From NCBI GenBank assembly GCA_003996215.1, contig QJPP01000468.1:124001-188000 (forward strand): a DNA stretch of 64,000 bases, in the 5' to 3' direction. Numbering within the stretch: the stretch's first letter is position 1; each line of letters starts with the position of its first letter. A model generated the notes under the pieces. The model had not been told where the DNA came from, searched no databases, and saw only the letters and a list, made by a program, of their open reading frames with translations. The position numbers and the translations under genes are program-made. The stretch comes from Jaltomata sinuosa (taxonomy: Eukaryota; Streptophyta; Magnoliopsida; Solanales; Solanaceae). Shown here piece by piece: positions 47,232 to 57,939 of the stretch.

Positions 47232-48757
47232 CAAGCTGGAACTGAATCGGAAGGAAAGAGGTGAGGGTAATTGTCATCATAGCTGCTTCTGCTTCCCAAG
47301 TAGCTCCCTCTACGGACTGATTCCTCCACAAAACTTTTACTGAAGTGACTTCCTTATTTCTCAACTTGCGAACCTGATGGTCAAGAATCTCAACTGGAAT
47401 ATCCTCATAGGTGAGGCTATCCTTCATAGCCACACTCTCTAAAGGTACTATCGATTTTGGATTACCCACACACTTCTTTAACAAGGAAATGTAAAAGACT
47501 GGATGAACCGCTGCTAGTTCTGCTGGCAACTCTAACTCATATACCATATTACCAACCCTCTTCAGGATTCTGTAAGGACCTACATACCTGGGAATAAGCT
47601 TCCCTTTCTTGCCAAATCTCATCATCCCCTTCATGGGTGACACTTTCAGGAAAACCCAATCATCGATCTCAAATTGTAAGTCCATTCTCCTAATATCTGC
47701 ATAGGACTTTTGATGACTCTGAGCTATTTTTAATCTCTCTCTGATGAGCTAAATTTTCTCCATAGCCACATAAACAGAATCTGGCTCGATCAATACTGCT
47801 TCACCTACTTCGAACCAACCAACCAAAGACCTACATCTATGCCCATACAGTGCCTCATATGGGGCAATCTAAATGCTGGAATAGAAACTGTTATTATAAG
47901 AAAACTCTGTGAGAGGTAGGTGATCATCCCAACTACCCTTGAAATCAATTACGCAAGCTCTCAACATGTCCTCTAAGGTTTGAATGGTACGCTCTGCCTG
48001 ATCATCTGTCTGCGGATGAAATATTATATCGAGATTTACCTGAGTGCCAAGACCTTTCTGAAATGATCTCCAAAAATGGGATGTAAACTGGGGACCCCTA
48101 TCTGAGATGATAGAGAAGGGAACCCTATGCATACTGACTATCTCGCTGATGTAGAGTTTGGCATAGTCCATTACCTGAATATGTAGTCTTGACAACCAAA
48201 AAGTGAGCTGACTTAGTAACTCTGTCCACTATAACCCAAATAGAGTCGTGTTGTCTACGAGTACGAGGTAAACCCATAATGAAATCCATGTTGATCACCT
48301 TGCACTTCCAAGTAGGAATGCTAATATACTGAGTCACACCTCCTGGTTTTTGATGTTCTACTTTCACCTGCTGATAGTTGGGACACTTAGCCACAAAATC
48401 TGTAATGTCCATTTTTATGCCGTTCCACCAATAGACTTCCCGTAGATAACAATACATCTTAGTGGCACTAGGATGAATAGAATATCTAGAATTATGGGCT
48501 TTTGTATGGATCTGCTGCCTCAACTCGCCCACATTAGGTACACATAAATGACCTTGGTAGCGAAGCACACCATCTCCCCCTTGAGAGAAAACCTCTATTC
48601 TCTGCTGATCAACTACACCTTTCAACTGAGGCAATATGGAATCACTGTCTTGTTTCTCTTTGACCTTGGTTACCAATGAAGATTCTGACCCATTCTGGAC
48701 TATCACCACCATCTGTCGTGTCCATAAGCAAAACTCCTAAAGGAGCAAGCCTATAAG
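47232..48757 (-). pseudogene. Integrase-chromodomain of element C
   Basis: Minus strand. The segment 48712-48125 carries EVYWWNGIKMDITDFVAKCPN and YQQVKVEHQKPGGVTQ (the second zinc cysteine is now tyrosine) and INMDFIMGLPRTRRQ-type core. The segment 48195-47869 has FSIISDRGPQFTSHFW and HPQTDDQAERTIQTLEDM. The segment 47685-47260 has VFLKVSPMKGMMRFGKK, GPYRILKRVGNMVYELELP and the chromodomain block VTSVKVLWRNQSVEGATWEA. Breaks are a frameshift near 48170, a stop near 47750, and a 1-base shift near 47265 that moves the natural end at about 47232 out of frame. Spaced catalytic D, D and E positions appear present. Confidence 0.85.
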
Positions 48758-51107
48758 TAGGGTGACGTAGTGGAAAATTTATGATTTTCAAAATAATCTA
48801 AGCTGACATCACCCCACTATAGCGGTAATTATTATGCTATAGTGGGACCACCATAACGGAGGGGTAACCGCCATAGCGTAATGATGGGAGGCAGTAGCCT
48901 CAAAATGGGATTTTTTAAAAAAGTTTCTCCTCCTCAGTTAGAAAACATACGAGGGTTTCTCCAAAAACCCTCCCATGCTTTTCCAAGGCTAGGGAATCAT
49001 GAGGAGAAGGGGTCATGGCTGAAAGGGACATGGAACAGCGAATTTCAGGATCATCGTTCAGCCGAGAACGCCTTCAAGGAGCCAAAAATGCACGGTTTCA
49101 ACTGCTTGGTGTCCAGGTAGGTTAGGTTTTCATGAGTAGTTAGACCTATTTACAGTTTGTATTCATCGTATAGCGGAATGCGGATTTCATGTTTTAGGCC
49201 TTCGGGCATGGAGTCTAGTGGATTTGGTATTAGTTATGAGTGAGCTAAGGATTGGTTGGATTGAACTGTGGATTGATTATAGTTAGTTTGGGTTGTTTAT
49301 GTTGTCTTGGCATGCTAAAATGATAGGACTCAGGGACTGGGATGTTGGAAAGGTTCGGGGAACCAGGAATTTAAAGGACAACAAAAAGGGTAAGAAAGTG
49401 GGAAACTCCTAGGTGAGGTTTCGAGAATGCTGAAGGCATGATAAGTAGTCGCTGTTTTGCTAAGGGCTAAGGGGTGGTAAATCATGTTGTTATTATCTAT
49501 GAAAGTTCCAAAATCAATGGGGTTGTTAAATTATGCTAAGAAGGGGAAACCATTCTTTATATGTAAATAAAGAGTGAGTGTGTTTAATCCTCGAGTGGAG
49601 ATCGAGATTAAGTTATATACCTGAGAGAGAAGGTAGGTGATGGCTTACGATTCCTGTGAGTGTTGTATATTTTGTACTCTTATCTAAGTGTTTGTATGAA
49701 CTACATTGCTTAGAGGAATTGTGTAGAATATCTAAGGGTCATGTTTTACAGTCTATTAATTGAATGGTGTGTTACTTGTTGGTTTACAAGTTTTTTGTTC
49801 ATTATTTGACTGTGGATTATTTACATTCAGTTGGCTTGGGTACCACGCCTAGTATGGGTATAACAAATGGTTGTCTCGGGTACCACGCCTGGTATAGAAT
49901 ACTAACGGTTGGCTCGGGTACCACGCCTGGTACGGGTTTATTTTACTGCATTATTGCATTGATAGTGTTGCATTGCATTGATAGTGTTGCACTGCATTGA
50001 TTGTTATTGGTTCCGTGAGTGGACCGGGCTGCTTATTTGAATTGTAATATTGGTTGGTGGTCCTTGAATAATCAGGAATCCTGTTATGTCTATGGAATTG
50101 GTCTTGGATTTGGGCTGGATTGTCTGTTTAACACTTAGGTGTTGTTTAGAAGAGATCCCAGAGTGGGTTCAGGCTATACAACAAGGGTTGTTGTTGTTTA
50201 TGTTGTTGATTGTTGATAATAGTTATAAAGGTGGTTTACATGTGGTTGATAAACTGGGTGAGATGGCTGAGACTCGGGCATTGCATCACTAGTTGGTATT
50301 ATCACAAGTGAGATTCTTGGGAACCCTTAGGGGGGTTCAGATTGTTATAGAGGGTACTATAAAGGTGATGGGTCTAGACTGACAGTAGTTGGGATGGTTT
50401 CTGGAATGTGCAGTCGTGGGGATTTGTAGGGTAAACAGGGTGGTAGACGGGGTCAGGACTTAGGGGTTAGACTAGTAGTGAGACTTGGGAAGTTTAAGGT
50501 TGATAAGACTTGGGAAGTCTAAGGTTAGTATAACTTGAGTAGTCTGAGAAGTGAGGGAGTTAGCAGTGTAAGAAGTAGGAAGGGTTGGTTGGTATTGAAT
50601 AGGATGGGGAGGAGGTTGAAGGATGGAAATTAAATTACATTATTTGCGATCATGCTTTTCCCTATTTCGTTATATGATGGTAGGAGTGGATTTAGGTCAT
50701 CCGATGATGCCTACCAGTATGTGTGTTTGTACTGATTCTACTCTTTCTATACCTTCTGTGGTATAGTCTGGTTACAGGGTTGGTGATATTTCATACGTTC
50801 ATGGCGATAAGGATCCCCAACAGCTTATGTTCTTCAATTCCATGATAGAAGTTGTGTCTTTCCTTTCTTGTATAAATCTTTTAGTAGCTCTTGTACCTAT
50901 TTAAACTCGATCCTAGGGAGGGGCAATTCAAGTGTAAAACTGTTTTTTCTTTTCAAATGTTCTACTAACAAGGTTTTTATAATAAAAGGAAGGTTATTCT
51001 ACTACTTTCTATTTTCCACATGTCACCTGTTGGACGGGTGGTGAGGGTTCGTCTATCTAGGTGGTTAGAGTAGGTGCCCGCACGACCCGGTGGGTTGGGT
51101 TGTGATA
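48758..51107 (+). mobile_element. Family 4 non-autonomous 5' LTR, start deleted
   Basis: Begins TAGGGTGACGTAGTGG, matching the 3' LTR from about 54749 on. It contains a CTATAGCGG tract (48811-48880), a splice-donor-like CCAGGTAGGT (49113-49122), three tandem GGTACC hairpin units (49829-49937), a TTGCATTGATAGTG short tandem repeat (49950-50000) and an end GGGTTGTGATA. The frame at 48881-49120 has no match I recognise. Confidence 0.82.
49829..49937 (+). repeat. Three tandem GGTACC hairpin units
   Basis: Units of about 38-45 bases, each with TTGGCT(C/T)GGGTACCACGCC and (T/A)GGTA(C/T), where GTACC pairs with GGTAC around a 6-base loop. Equivalent triplets occur in the 3' LTR (55313-55425) and, inverted, in the LTR at 43421-43525. 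Confidence 0.75.
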
Positions 51108-51109
51108 GA

Positions 51110-51126
51110 TGGTATTAGAGCCTAGG
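51110..51126 (+). promoter_or_regulatory. Primer binding site, initiator tRNA-Met type
   Basis: TGGTATTAGAGCCTAGG, two differences from the usual TGGTATCAGAGCCAGG, 2 bases after the LTR end. It shows the family 4 element is oriented on the plus strand. Confidence 0.8.
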
Positions 51127-52386
51127 TTTATGGTCTCCCAGTACGAGAGCAAAGTGTCGATTAGAGTCCTACGAATTAGTGTGTTGACGTCAACATCTAA
51201 TCTTTGTGAAGCTATGAAGCATTCTAGGAAACATCTCCCTTCTTTTGTTCTTTCGTGCGGTTATTTACTTGCTTGCATGGGTTGAGTCCAATTGGTATCT
51301 CTCAATTCCAATTGGTATCTTGACAAAGTGAAAGAGGTTCTTATACTCCGATTGTGATAAGACAAGTAAGAGAAATTGGAACCGGGAAAGATCCAATTGG
51401 TATCTGGCCTGAGAGGCTGCGGTAAGACATGGATGATCGGCTAATGGCCATCCATGGGATGAATAGAAGGTGAATTTATGTGACTTGATTCTTGCTGTGA
51501 CCTGAAGTGAAATGTTGTGTATTGCTGAGTGTAGAACCTACTTGAAATTTTGTGTATTTGGTTATCTTGATGTGAATTGTTATCTGCCGTGCATGTAGAG
51601 TCTGCAGAGGGTCAGTAAGTGGAGAACCTTGTGTACCTAAGGATGTGGTAAGCTGTTAAATGTTTTGATTTAAAAGAGTAGTACTGCATGTTGAAAATGG
51701 CATATCATTGGTTAAGATGATAAGGGATTGGGAACTGTGACTGTAGGGAAGCTTTGGTTTCAGGACAGTCGGGACTTGGCTGGTAACCATGGGAACAAAG
51801 GAGTAATTAGTATAATGGCAGGAAGGTATTGTTGGAAAACAATTGTTGTTGTGATTCTTTGTAATTGATAGTGTGTTATGCCTGATTGTGATACATTCGA
51901 TGCCATGAATGGTCTTGAGGGTGGTTTAAGACCATGGCGAGGCTTACAGGTTTGGACAGTGGTAACTAGGAAGGGGGATGAGTGCATTTAGCTGAAAATC
52001 AAATTTCTGTATTGTTTACTGTCGGGACCACCATAGTTGACAGCACCGCTATGACGCTCCCTCTATAGCAGATTTTTCTCTGCTATAGCGGAGTGGCATT
52101 CGCCATAGCGGAGATACGTGAGGCAGAAAGCCTGCTCTGTTTTCCCCTATTTTCATTCCTTCCCGAGGGCAATATAAGAACAAGTATTAAGTTATGAATC
52201 ATGGTGTAAATCAAGAACGGTGTGCTATAACTAACATAGTGTGCATATAAGGGAAATTGTCTAAAATGAACATCCATGTGCGATAATAAAAGGGGGAAGG
52301 GAAAGGGGAAATATTGTCTAACAAGCCCCAAATGGGGGCAACCGAAAGCAATAAAGAGTATCTAGTAAAAGAGGGAGGGGCAGGTC
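51127..52386. other. Noncoding internal region of the family 4 non-autonomous element
   Basis: No gag or pol is recognised. CCAATTGGTATCT recurs three times (about 51289, 51310 and 51393). A CTATAGCGG palindrome tract lies at 52022-52112, just beyond the 3' end of the antisense ORF. Confidence 0.5.
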
Positions 52387-53558
52387 CTAAGCCTCATCAT
52401 CACTCAGGAAGGGAAACTCATGCCTATCTTCAGGCTCCAGTGTGGGTAGCTCCTGACCCGGGGAAACACATAAAATATGACTTTGATGGTCTTCCACATC
52501 CGGAAAAAGAAGGAGATCCCGGGAGCGTCTCTTCTTCTTCTCTTCCTCTAACTCCCTACAGAGTGTTGCAAGTTCCTGAGCAGATGGGTGTGGGGATGCA
52601 CCTCCGGTGTTAGGGTCCTTCATAAACCTCTGGACAACTGCCAAATTCTCCTCCTGCTGGGCTCTAGAAATTGGGGGTTGGGGCTGGGAAGGGGCAGAGG
52701 TGTCATCATCATCATCATCGCAGTCGACCTCCTCAACCGGCTGACTGCTCCCAGCTTCATCTATATTCCTCTTCTTCTTAGAGACCACCTTCACTCAGAC
52801 AGGGTCAAAGGGTTCGTCCATAGCCACCTCTAAGTCAGTATGGTCCTCTGGCACTCCAACTCGCCTGCATAACTCGGAAACCAAACCTAGAAGATAGGGC
52901 CCTTCCTGTGACCGCGGTAGAATTCCTTGCACTCGGAGATGATTTGCTCCCCCACATTCATGATAATGCCTTGCATGGAACAAGCAATCACCAGAGCTCG
53001 AGCATAGGTCATGTCGGTCTTGTTACTCGACGGGCGGATCTTTTGAGACACCAAGTTGAGCCATATCCTAGCCTCCGCAGAAAAGTAAGTACTGATGATA
53101 CCCTCGAGGCTGACCCAGTAGACCTTATCCCTACACATCTCATCCACCAAAGTGTCCCTCAACCAAGTCATGTCCCAGAGCCGGAACTTAGCTTCGTAGG
53201 CCTCATTGGAGACGTGAGGAACTCCAAGCACCTCATTGAAAGTCTGAGCATCCACTGGAACGTACATTCCTCAGATGCGTATGGTGGGTTTGGGCTCATC
53301 CCAATAGACTGTAGGGAGTATGGCATAGAACTCCCGTACCCAGCCCATTTGTGCAGGAGGAGGAGCTACTAGCAAGGACTCCTAACTAAACGCTCGAACT
53401 TTGCAGTGGAAAGCGGTTGCCTTCCCATCCACCCCGGTCATCTTGCAACATCTCTCGTAACAAATGCCCAGTCTCTGGTAAGCCAAGAACCGCTCCCGAC
53501 TAGCTTCATCGGGAAAATGGTCATAATCGTACACGGGCAATTGTCCTCCTCCGGCCAT
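52387..53558 (-). pseudogene. Antisense 'putative plant transposon protein' ORF
   Basis: Minus-strand frame of about 390 codons from the ATG at 53558 (MAGGGQLPVYDYDHFPDEAS). The central block (53267-52887) reads MYVPVDAQTFNEVLGVPHV, KFRLWDMTWLRDTL, YFSAEARIWLNLVSQKIRPS and ARALVIACSMQGIIMNVGEQ, which I recognise as the 'putative plant transposon protein' domain (PF20167 type), common in Solanaceae and of unknown biochemical role. The C-terminus has KKKRN, an acidic run of aspartates and a coiled coil (LCRELEEEKKKRR), and ends FPFLSDDEA. Breaks are a UAG and a UGA near 53380 and 53270, a frameshift near 52890 and a UGA at about 52798. Few lesions over this length suggest relatively recent loss. 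Confidence 0.78.
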
Positions 53559-54663
53559 TGGAAGTATAACATGTAATGTAGCAAGGAAAACTGGATTAGA
53601 ACTCTATAAGGCATAAGGGATTTAGAAAAATAGGGGGAAAATTTCTAAGTGTCAGCTTGGGAAGCTACTGGTTCGCAGTCTTCTGCTATAGCGGACGATC
53701 GTCTGCCATAGCAAAACCGCCATAGCGGTATTCATCATCCCTAAAGCTTCAAGAGGTGCAATAATGGCGCCTCTTGGTCCAAAATTCTATTTGTTGATAC
53801 CCCAAGTTCAGATTTACCTACCCAAAGTCCCCCATTACTGTTTTCTACAAAATTTTGGGCATTATAACCCTTATAAATCGTCCAAATCACAACTCTTGTT
53901 CAAGAACAACCTTTACATTCCACCCTGTTTTGGCCCATTTTTAGCCAATAATAGTGTAATCCTTGCATCCAGAATGCCTTGGAGGCATGTAAATTTAAGG
54001 GAAGTATGCATGCTTCGGGAATTCAACAAAATCCAACCAAAGGTTCAAGTTCAAAAACCCACTTTCAATATACTACAAGTTCCTAGTTTTCTACCATATT
54101 CATGAGCAAAATCGTGCAAGGAAGAAGGGAAACAAGTAGAAACGAGTCTTACCTGAAAATTTTGATGTCGAAAGTGGACTGATTGAGAGAGAAATTGGTA
54201 TGTTCAAAGGGAATATGGGGAGAATGGGGGGTGAAATCTGTTTTCTCCCCTATTTCATTCTGCTGACAATCGCTATAGTGGTCGGCAGTCCTCTATAGTG
54301 GAACCACTATAGTGGTGCAATGTCCACTACAATAGACGGTCAGTCAGTTATTGGTAAAGGAAGGGTTCTCCTGAGTCTTTAGAAATTCGTCCCAACATGA
54401 CACAAGGACTCGGATTTCTTAGGTGCTTGGAATGGGGATACGTGTAATTTTCCTTGAGAGGCTCATAAATTCCTCATCGGGATGGGATAATAGTAGATTT
54501 TTCCCTCTGGTCGGTTAGACTCTTAAGGGGAAGGGTTGACAACTTGCGTAGGTTCGATAATTACGTGGTCCCTTGGGACAGAGAGAGTCCTGGGCTAGTC
54601 TCTCTCGTCTTGTCATTATTCCGAGATTATTCAAGGATGAACGATGGGTAAATTGATATCTAT
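53559..54663. other. 5' flank of the antisense ORF and 3' end of internal region
   Basis: Noncoding. CTATAGCGG-type tracts lie at 53685-53735 and 54268-54345, including the perfect palindrome CCACTATAGTGG (54304-54315). On the minus strand ATTTTCAGGTAAGACTCG (about 54142-54159) resembles the splice-donor context of family 4 LTRs. 54600-54663 resembles the usual pre-LTR end (CAAGGATGAACGATGGG) with a weak polypurine tract. Confidence 0.5.
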
Positions 54664-56588
54664 TATAATGACCGGGTCCATCGTTTCCTAAAGAATCGCG
54701 AAATTTAATTAATTGGGGAACTAATTTAAAGTACGTTTGTTTAAGTAGGGTGACGTAGTGGAAACTTTTTGATTTTAGAAATAATTCAGGCTAACGTCAC
54801 CCCGCTATAGAACTCAGGGACTAGGATGTCAGGAAGGTTCGGCGAACCAGGAATTTCAAGGACAACTAAAAGGGTATGAAAGTGGGAAACTCCTAGGTGA
54901 GGTTTCGGGAATGCTGAAGGATGATAAGTAGTCGTTCTTTTGCTAAGGGCTAAGGGGTGGTAACTCGTGTTGTTATTATCTATGCAGGTTTCAAAATCAA
55001 TCGGGTTGTTAAATTATGCTAAGAAGGGGAAATCGTTCTTTATATGCAAAAAAAGGGTGAGTGTGTTTAGTCCTCGGGCGGAGGTCGAGATTAAGTTATA
55101 TACCCGGGAGAGAGTGTAGGTGATGGCTTATGATTCCTGTGAATGGTGTATATTTTGTACTCTTATCTAAGTGTTTGTATGAAATGCATTGCATAGAGGA
55201 ATTGTGTAGAATGTCTAAGGGTCATGTTTTACAGTCTGTGAAATGAACGGTGTGATGCTTGTTGGTTTACAAGTTGATTGTTCATTATTTGACTGTGGAT
55301 TGTTGACATTCGTTTGGCTCGGGTACCACTCATGGTACGGGTATAAAAAATGGTTGGCTTGGGTACGTCCATGCCTGGTATGGATTACTAAAGGTTGGCT
55401 CGTGCACCATGCCTGGTACGGGTTTATTTTACTGCATCATTGCATTGATATTGTTGTATTGCATTGATAGTGTTAATTCCATTGACTGTTATTGGTTCCA
55501 TGATGGACCAGGGTTCTTATTTGAATTGTGATATTGGTTGGTGGTCCTTGAGTGACCAGTAATCCTGTGATATCTGTGAAATTGGTCTTGGATTTTGGTT
55601 GGGTTCTCTGTTTAACACTTAGGTGTTGTTTAGAAGGGATCCCAGGGTGGGTCCGGGCTCTACGACAAGGGTTGTTGGTTATGTTATTGATTGTTGATCA
55701 TAGTTATAAAGGTGGTTTACATGTGGTTGATAAACTGGGGGAGATGGTTGAGAGTCGGGCGTTGCATCACTAGTGGGTATTATCACAAGAGAGATTCTTG
55801 GGAACCCTTGGGGGGTCCAGATTTTTATTGAGGGTACTATAAGGGTGATGGATCTAGACTGACAGTAAGTTGGGATGGTTTCCGATATGTGCAAATCCTG
55901 GGGATTTGTATGGTAAACAGGGTGGTAGTCCGGGTCAGGACTTAGGGGTTAGACTAGTAGTGAGACTTGGGAAGTCTATGGTTGATAAGACTTAGGAAGT
56001 ATAAGGTTAGTATGACTTGAGTAGTCTGAGAAGTGAGGGAAATTGAAGCGTAAGGAGTAGGAAGGGTTGGTTGGTATTGAATAGGATGGGGAGGAGGTTG
56101 GAGGATAGAAATTAAATTATATTATTTGCAGTCATATTTTTCCCTTTTTTGTTATATGATAGTAGGAGTGGATTCGGGTCGACCGATGATGCCTACCAGT
56201 ACGTGTGTTTATACTGATTCTACCATTGCTATACCTTTGGGGTATAGTCTTGTTACAGGGTTGGTGATGTTTCATAGGTTCACGGTGATGAGGATCCCCA
56301 ACAACTTATGTCCTTCGATTCCATGATGAAAGTTGTATCTTTTCTTTCTTGTATAAATCTTGTAGTAGCTCTTGTACCTGTTTAGACTAGATCCTAGGGA
56401 GGGGCAATTCAAGTGTAAAACTATTTTCTATTTTCAAATGTTGTACTAACAAGGTTTTTATAATAAAAGGAAGGTTATTCTGCTACTTTCTATTTTCTGC
56501 ATGTCACCTGTTGGACGGGTGGTGAGGGTTCGTCTATCTAGGTGTTTAGAGTAGGCGCCCGCACTGCCCAGTGGGTTGGGTCGTGACA
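54664..56588 (+). mobile_element. Family 4 non-autonomous 3' LTR, internally deleted
   Basis: 1925 bases, from TATAATGACCGGG (TG has become TA) to GGGTCGTGACA. It matches the 5' LTR except for the loss of about 515 bases between CCCCGCTATAG (54810) and AACTCAGGGAC, which correspond to about 48820 and 49330. That loss removes most of the palindrome tract, the leader and the donor-like site. Confidence 0.83.
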
Positions 56589-57800
56589 TTAGCCTTGCGC
56601 AGATGGTAGAGCGCATTCATATCATAGTCTTTGGGGAGCTCAAGCCATCTCCTCTGACGAATATTCAACTCTTTCTGGGTGAACACATACTGGAGGCTCT
56701 TATGATCTGTGAATACATCAGCATGAACACCATACAAGTAATGTTTCCAAATCTTTAGGTCAAACACAACAACTTCAAGCTCAAGGTCATGAGTCAGGTA
56801 GTTCTTCTCAAGAATCTTAAGCTGTCTGAGGGCATAAGCTATGAACTTAACCTGCTGTATCAAAACACAACCCAGGCCGACCCTAGATACATCGCAATAA
56901 ACCACATAGCCATCTGAACCCTCTGGTAAAGTCAAAATGGGAGTTGTAGTCAACCTAGTCTTCAGTTCTAAGAAGCTTTTCTCACACTCATCTGACCACT
57001 GAAACTTGACCTTCTTGTGAGTCAACTTGGTCAATGGGGTAGCTATGGATGAAAATACTTCCACAAACCTCCTGTAGTAACCATCCAAACCCAAGAAACT
57101 CCTGATGTCTGTCAGAGAGGTGGGTTTGGGCCATTTCTTTACTGCCTCAATCTTCTGAGAATCAACTCGGATGCCTTCACTAGACACCACATGACCAAGA
57201 AAAGCAATTGATTTCAACCTGAACTCATACTTACTAAACTTGGAAAACAACTGGCGGTCTTTGAGAGTCTGCAGAATGACCCTCTGATGATTCGCATGCT
57301 CCTCCTCATTTTGAGAATAAAGAAGGATATCATCAACGAAGACAATCATGAACAAGTCCAAATACTATTTGAAGACCCTATTCATTAAGTCCATGAAAGC
57401 TGCAGGAGCATTGGTTAGTCCAAAAGACATAACAACAAATTTTTAGTGACCATATCGAGTCCTGAAGACGGTCTTTGGAATGTCACTATCTCTGACTCTT
57501 AGTTGATGATAGCCGAATCTGAGGTCTATCTTAGAAAAGAAACTAGCACCCTGAAGCTGGTTGAACAAGTAATCAATCCTGGGGATGGGATACTTATTCT
57601 TTATTATGACTTTGTTTAACTGACGGTAGTCGATGCACATCCTGAGAGAACTATATTTATTATGCATGAATAATACTGGAGCACCCCATGGAGAGATGCT
57701 AGGTCTGATGAAGACCTTATCTAGAAGGTCTTTCAACTGTTCTTTCAATTCCTTAAGCTCAACTGGAGTCATATTATAAGTAGGAATTGAAATAGGTTAG
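56589..57800 (-). pseudogene. RT-RNase H of element C, well preserved
   Basis: Minus strand. RT begins (57772-57443) with RPSISPWGAPVLFMHNKYSS and KIDLRFGYHQLRV; the catalytic aspartate of motif A is intact. A stop near 57440 precedes FVIV-type sequence, and 57361-56589 is open for over 250 codons with MIVFVDDILLYSQNEEEHAN (intact DD), SKYEFRLKSIAFLGHVVSSE, the thumb and connection, and RNase H with VVYCDVSRVGLGCVLIQ, DLELEVVVFDLK and DVFTDHKSLQYVFTQKEL. The frame then runs into the inserted LTR. This is the least damaged polymerase in the window. Confidence 0.9.
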
Positions 57801-57939
57801 GTATCTGGAAAGAGATCTATTCCGAAGTCAATTTCCCTTTCGGGAGGAACTTCGGGAAGATCTTCTAGAAACACTTCTGGTAATTCATTAACCACTAGAA
57901 CTTCTCAAGAGTTGGGGTCTCGGAATTTGAATCCATAAC

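Larger units (their letters stand above)
48758..56588 (+). mobile_element. Family 4 element without gag or pol, inserted in element C
   Basis: An LTR element of about 7.8 kb: 5' LTR 48758-51107 (first 85 or so bases deleted), initiator-Met-type primer site, an internal region of about 3.55 kb (51108-54663) with no gag or pol, and a 3' LTR 54664-56588 (internal deletion of about 0.5 kb). The only coding-like content is an antisense ORF (53558-52387). It resembles large non-autonomous LTR derivatives. It splits the RNase H-integrase region of element C, with about 80 bases of C lost at the left junction, so no target duplication is visible. Confidence 0.8.

Noticed and set aside
48881..49120. 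Frame beginning MMGGSSLKMGFF in the family 4 LTR
   Set aside because: Short, in the LTR leader next to the palindrome tract, and deleted in the 3' LTR without other effect; no known match.
52314..52613. Plus-strand frames opposite the antisense ORF
   Set aside because: The minus frame has the recognisable domain and amino-acid composition of a protein; the plus frames are its shadow.
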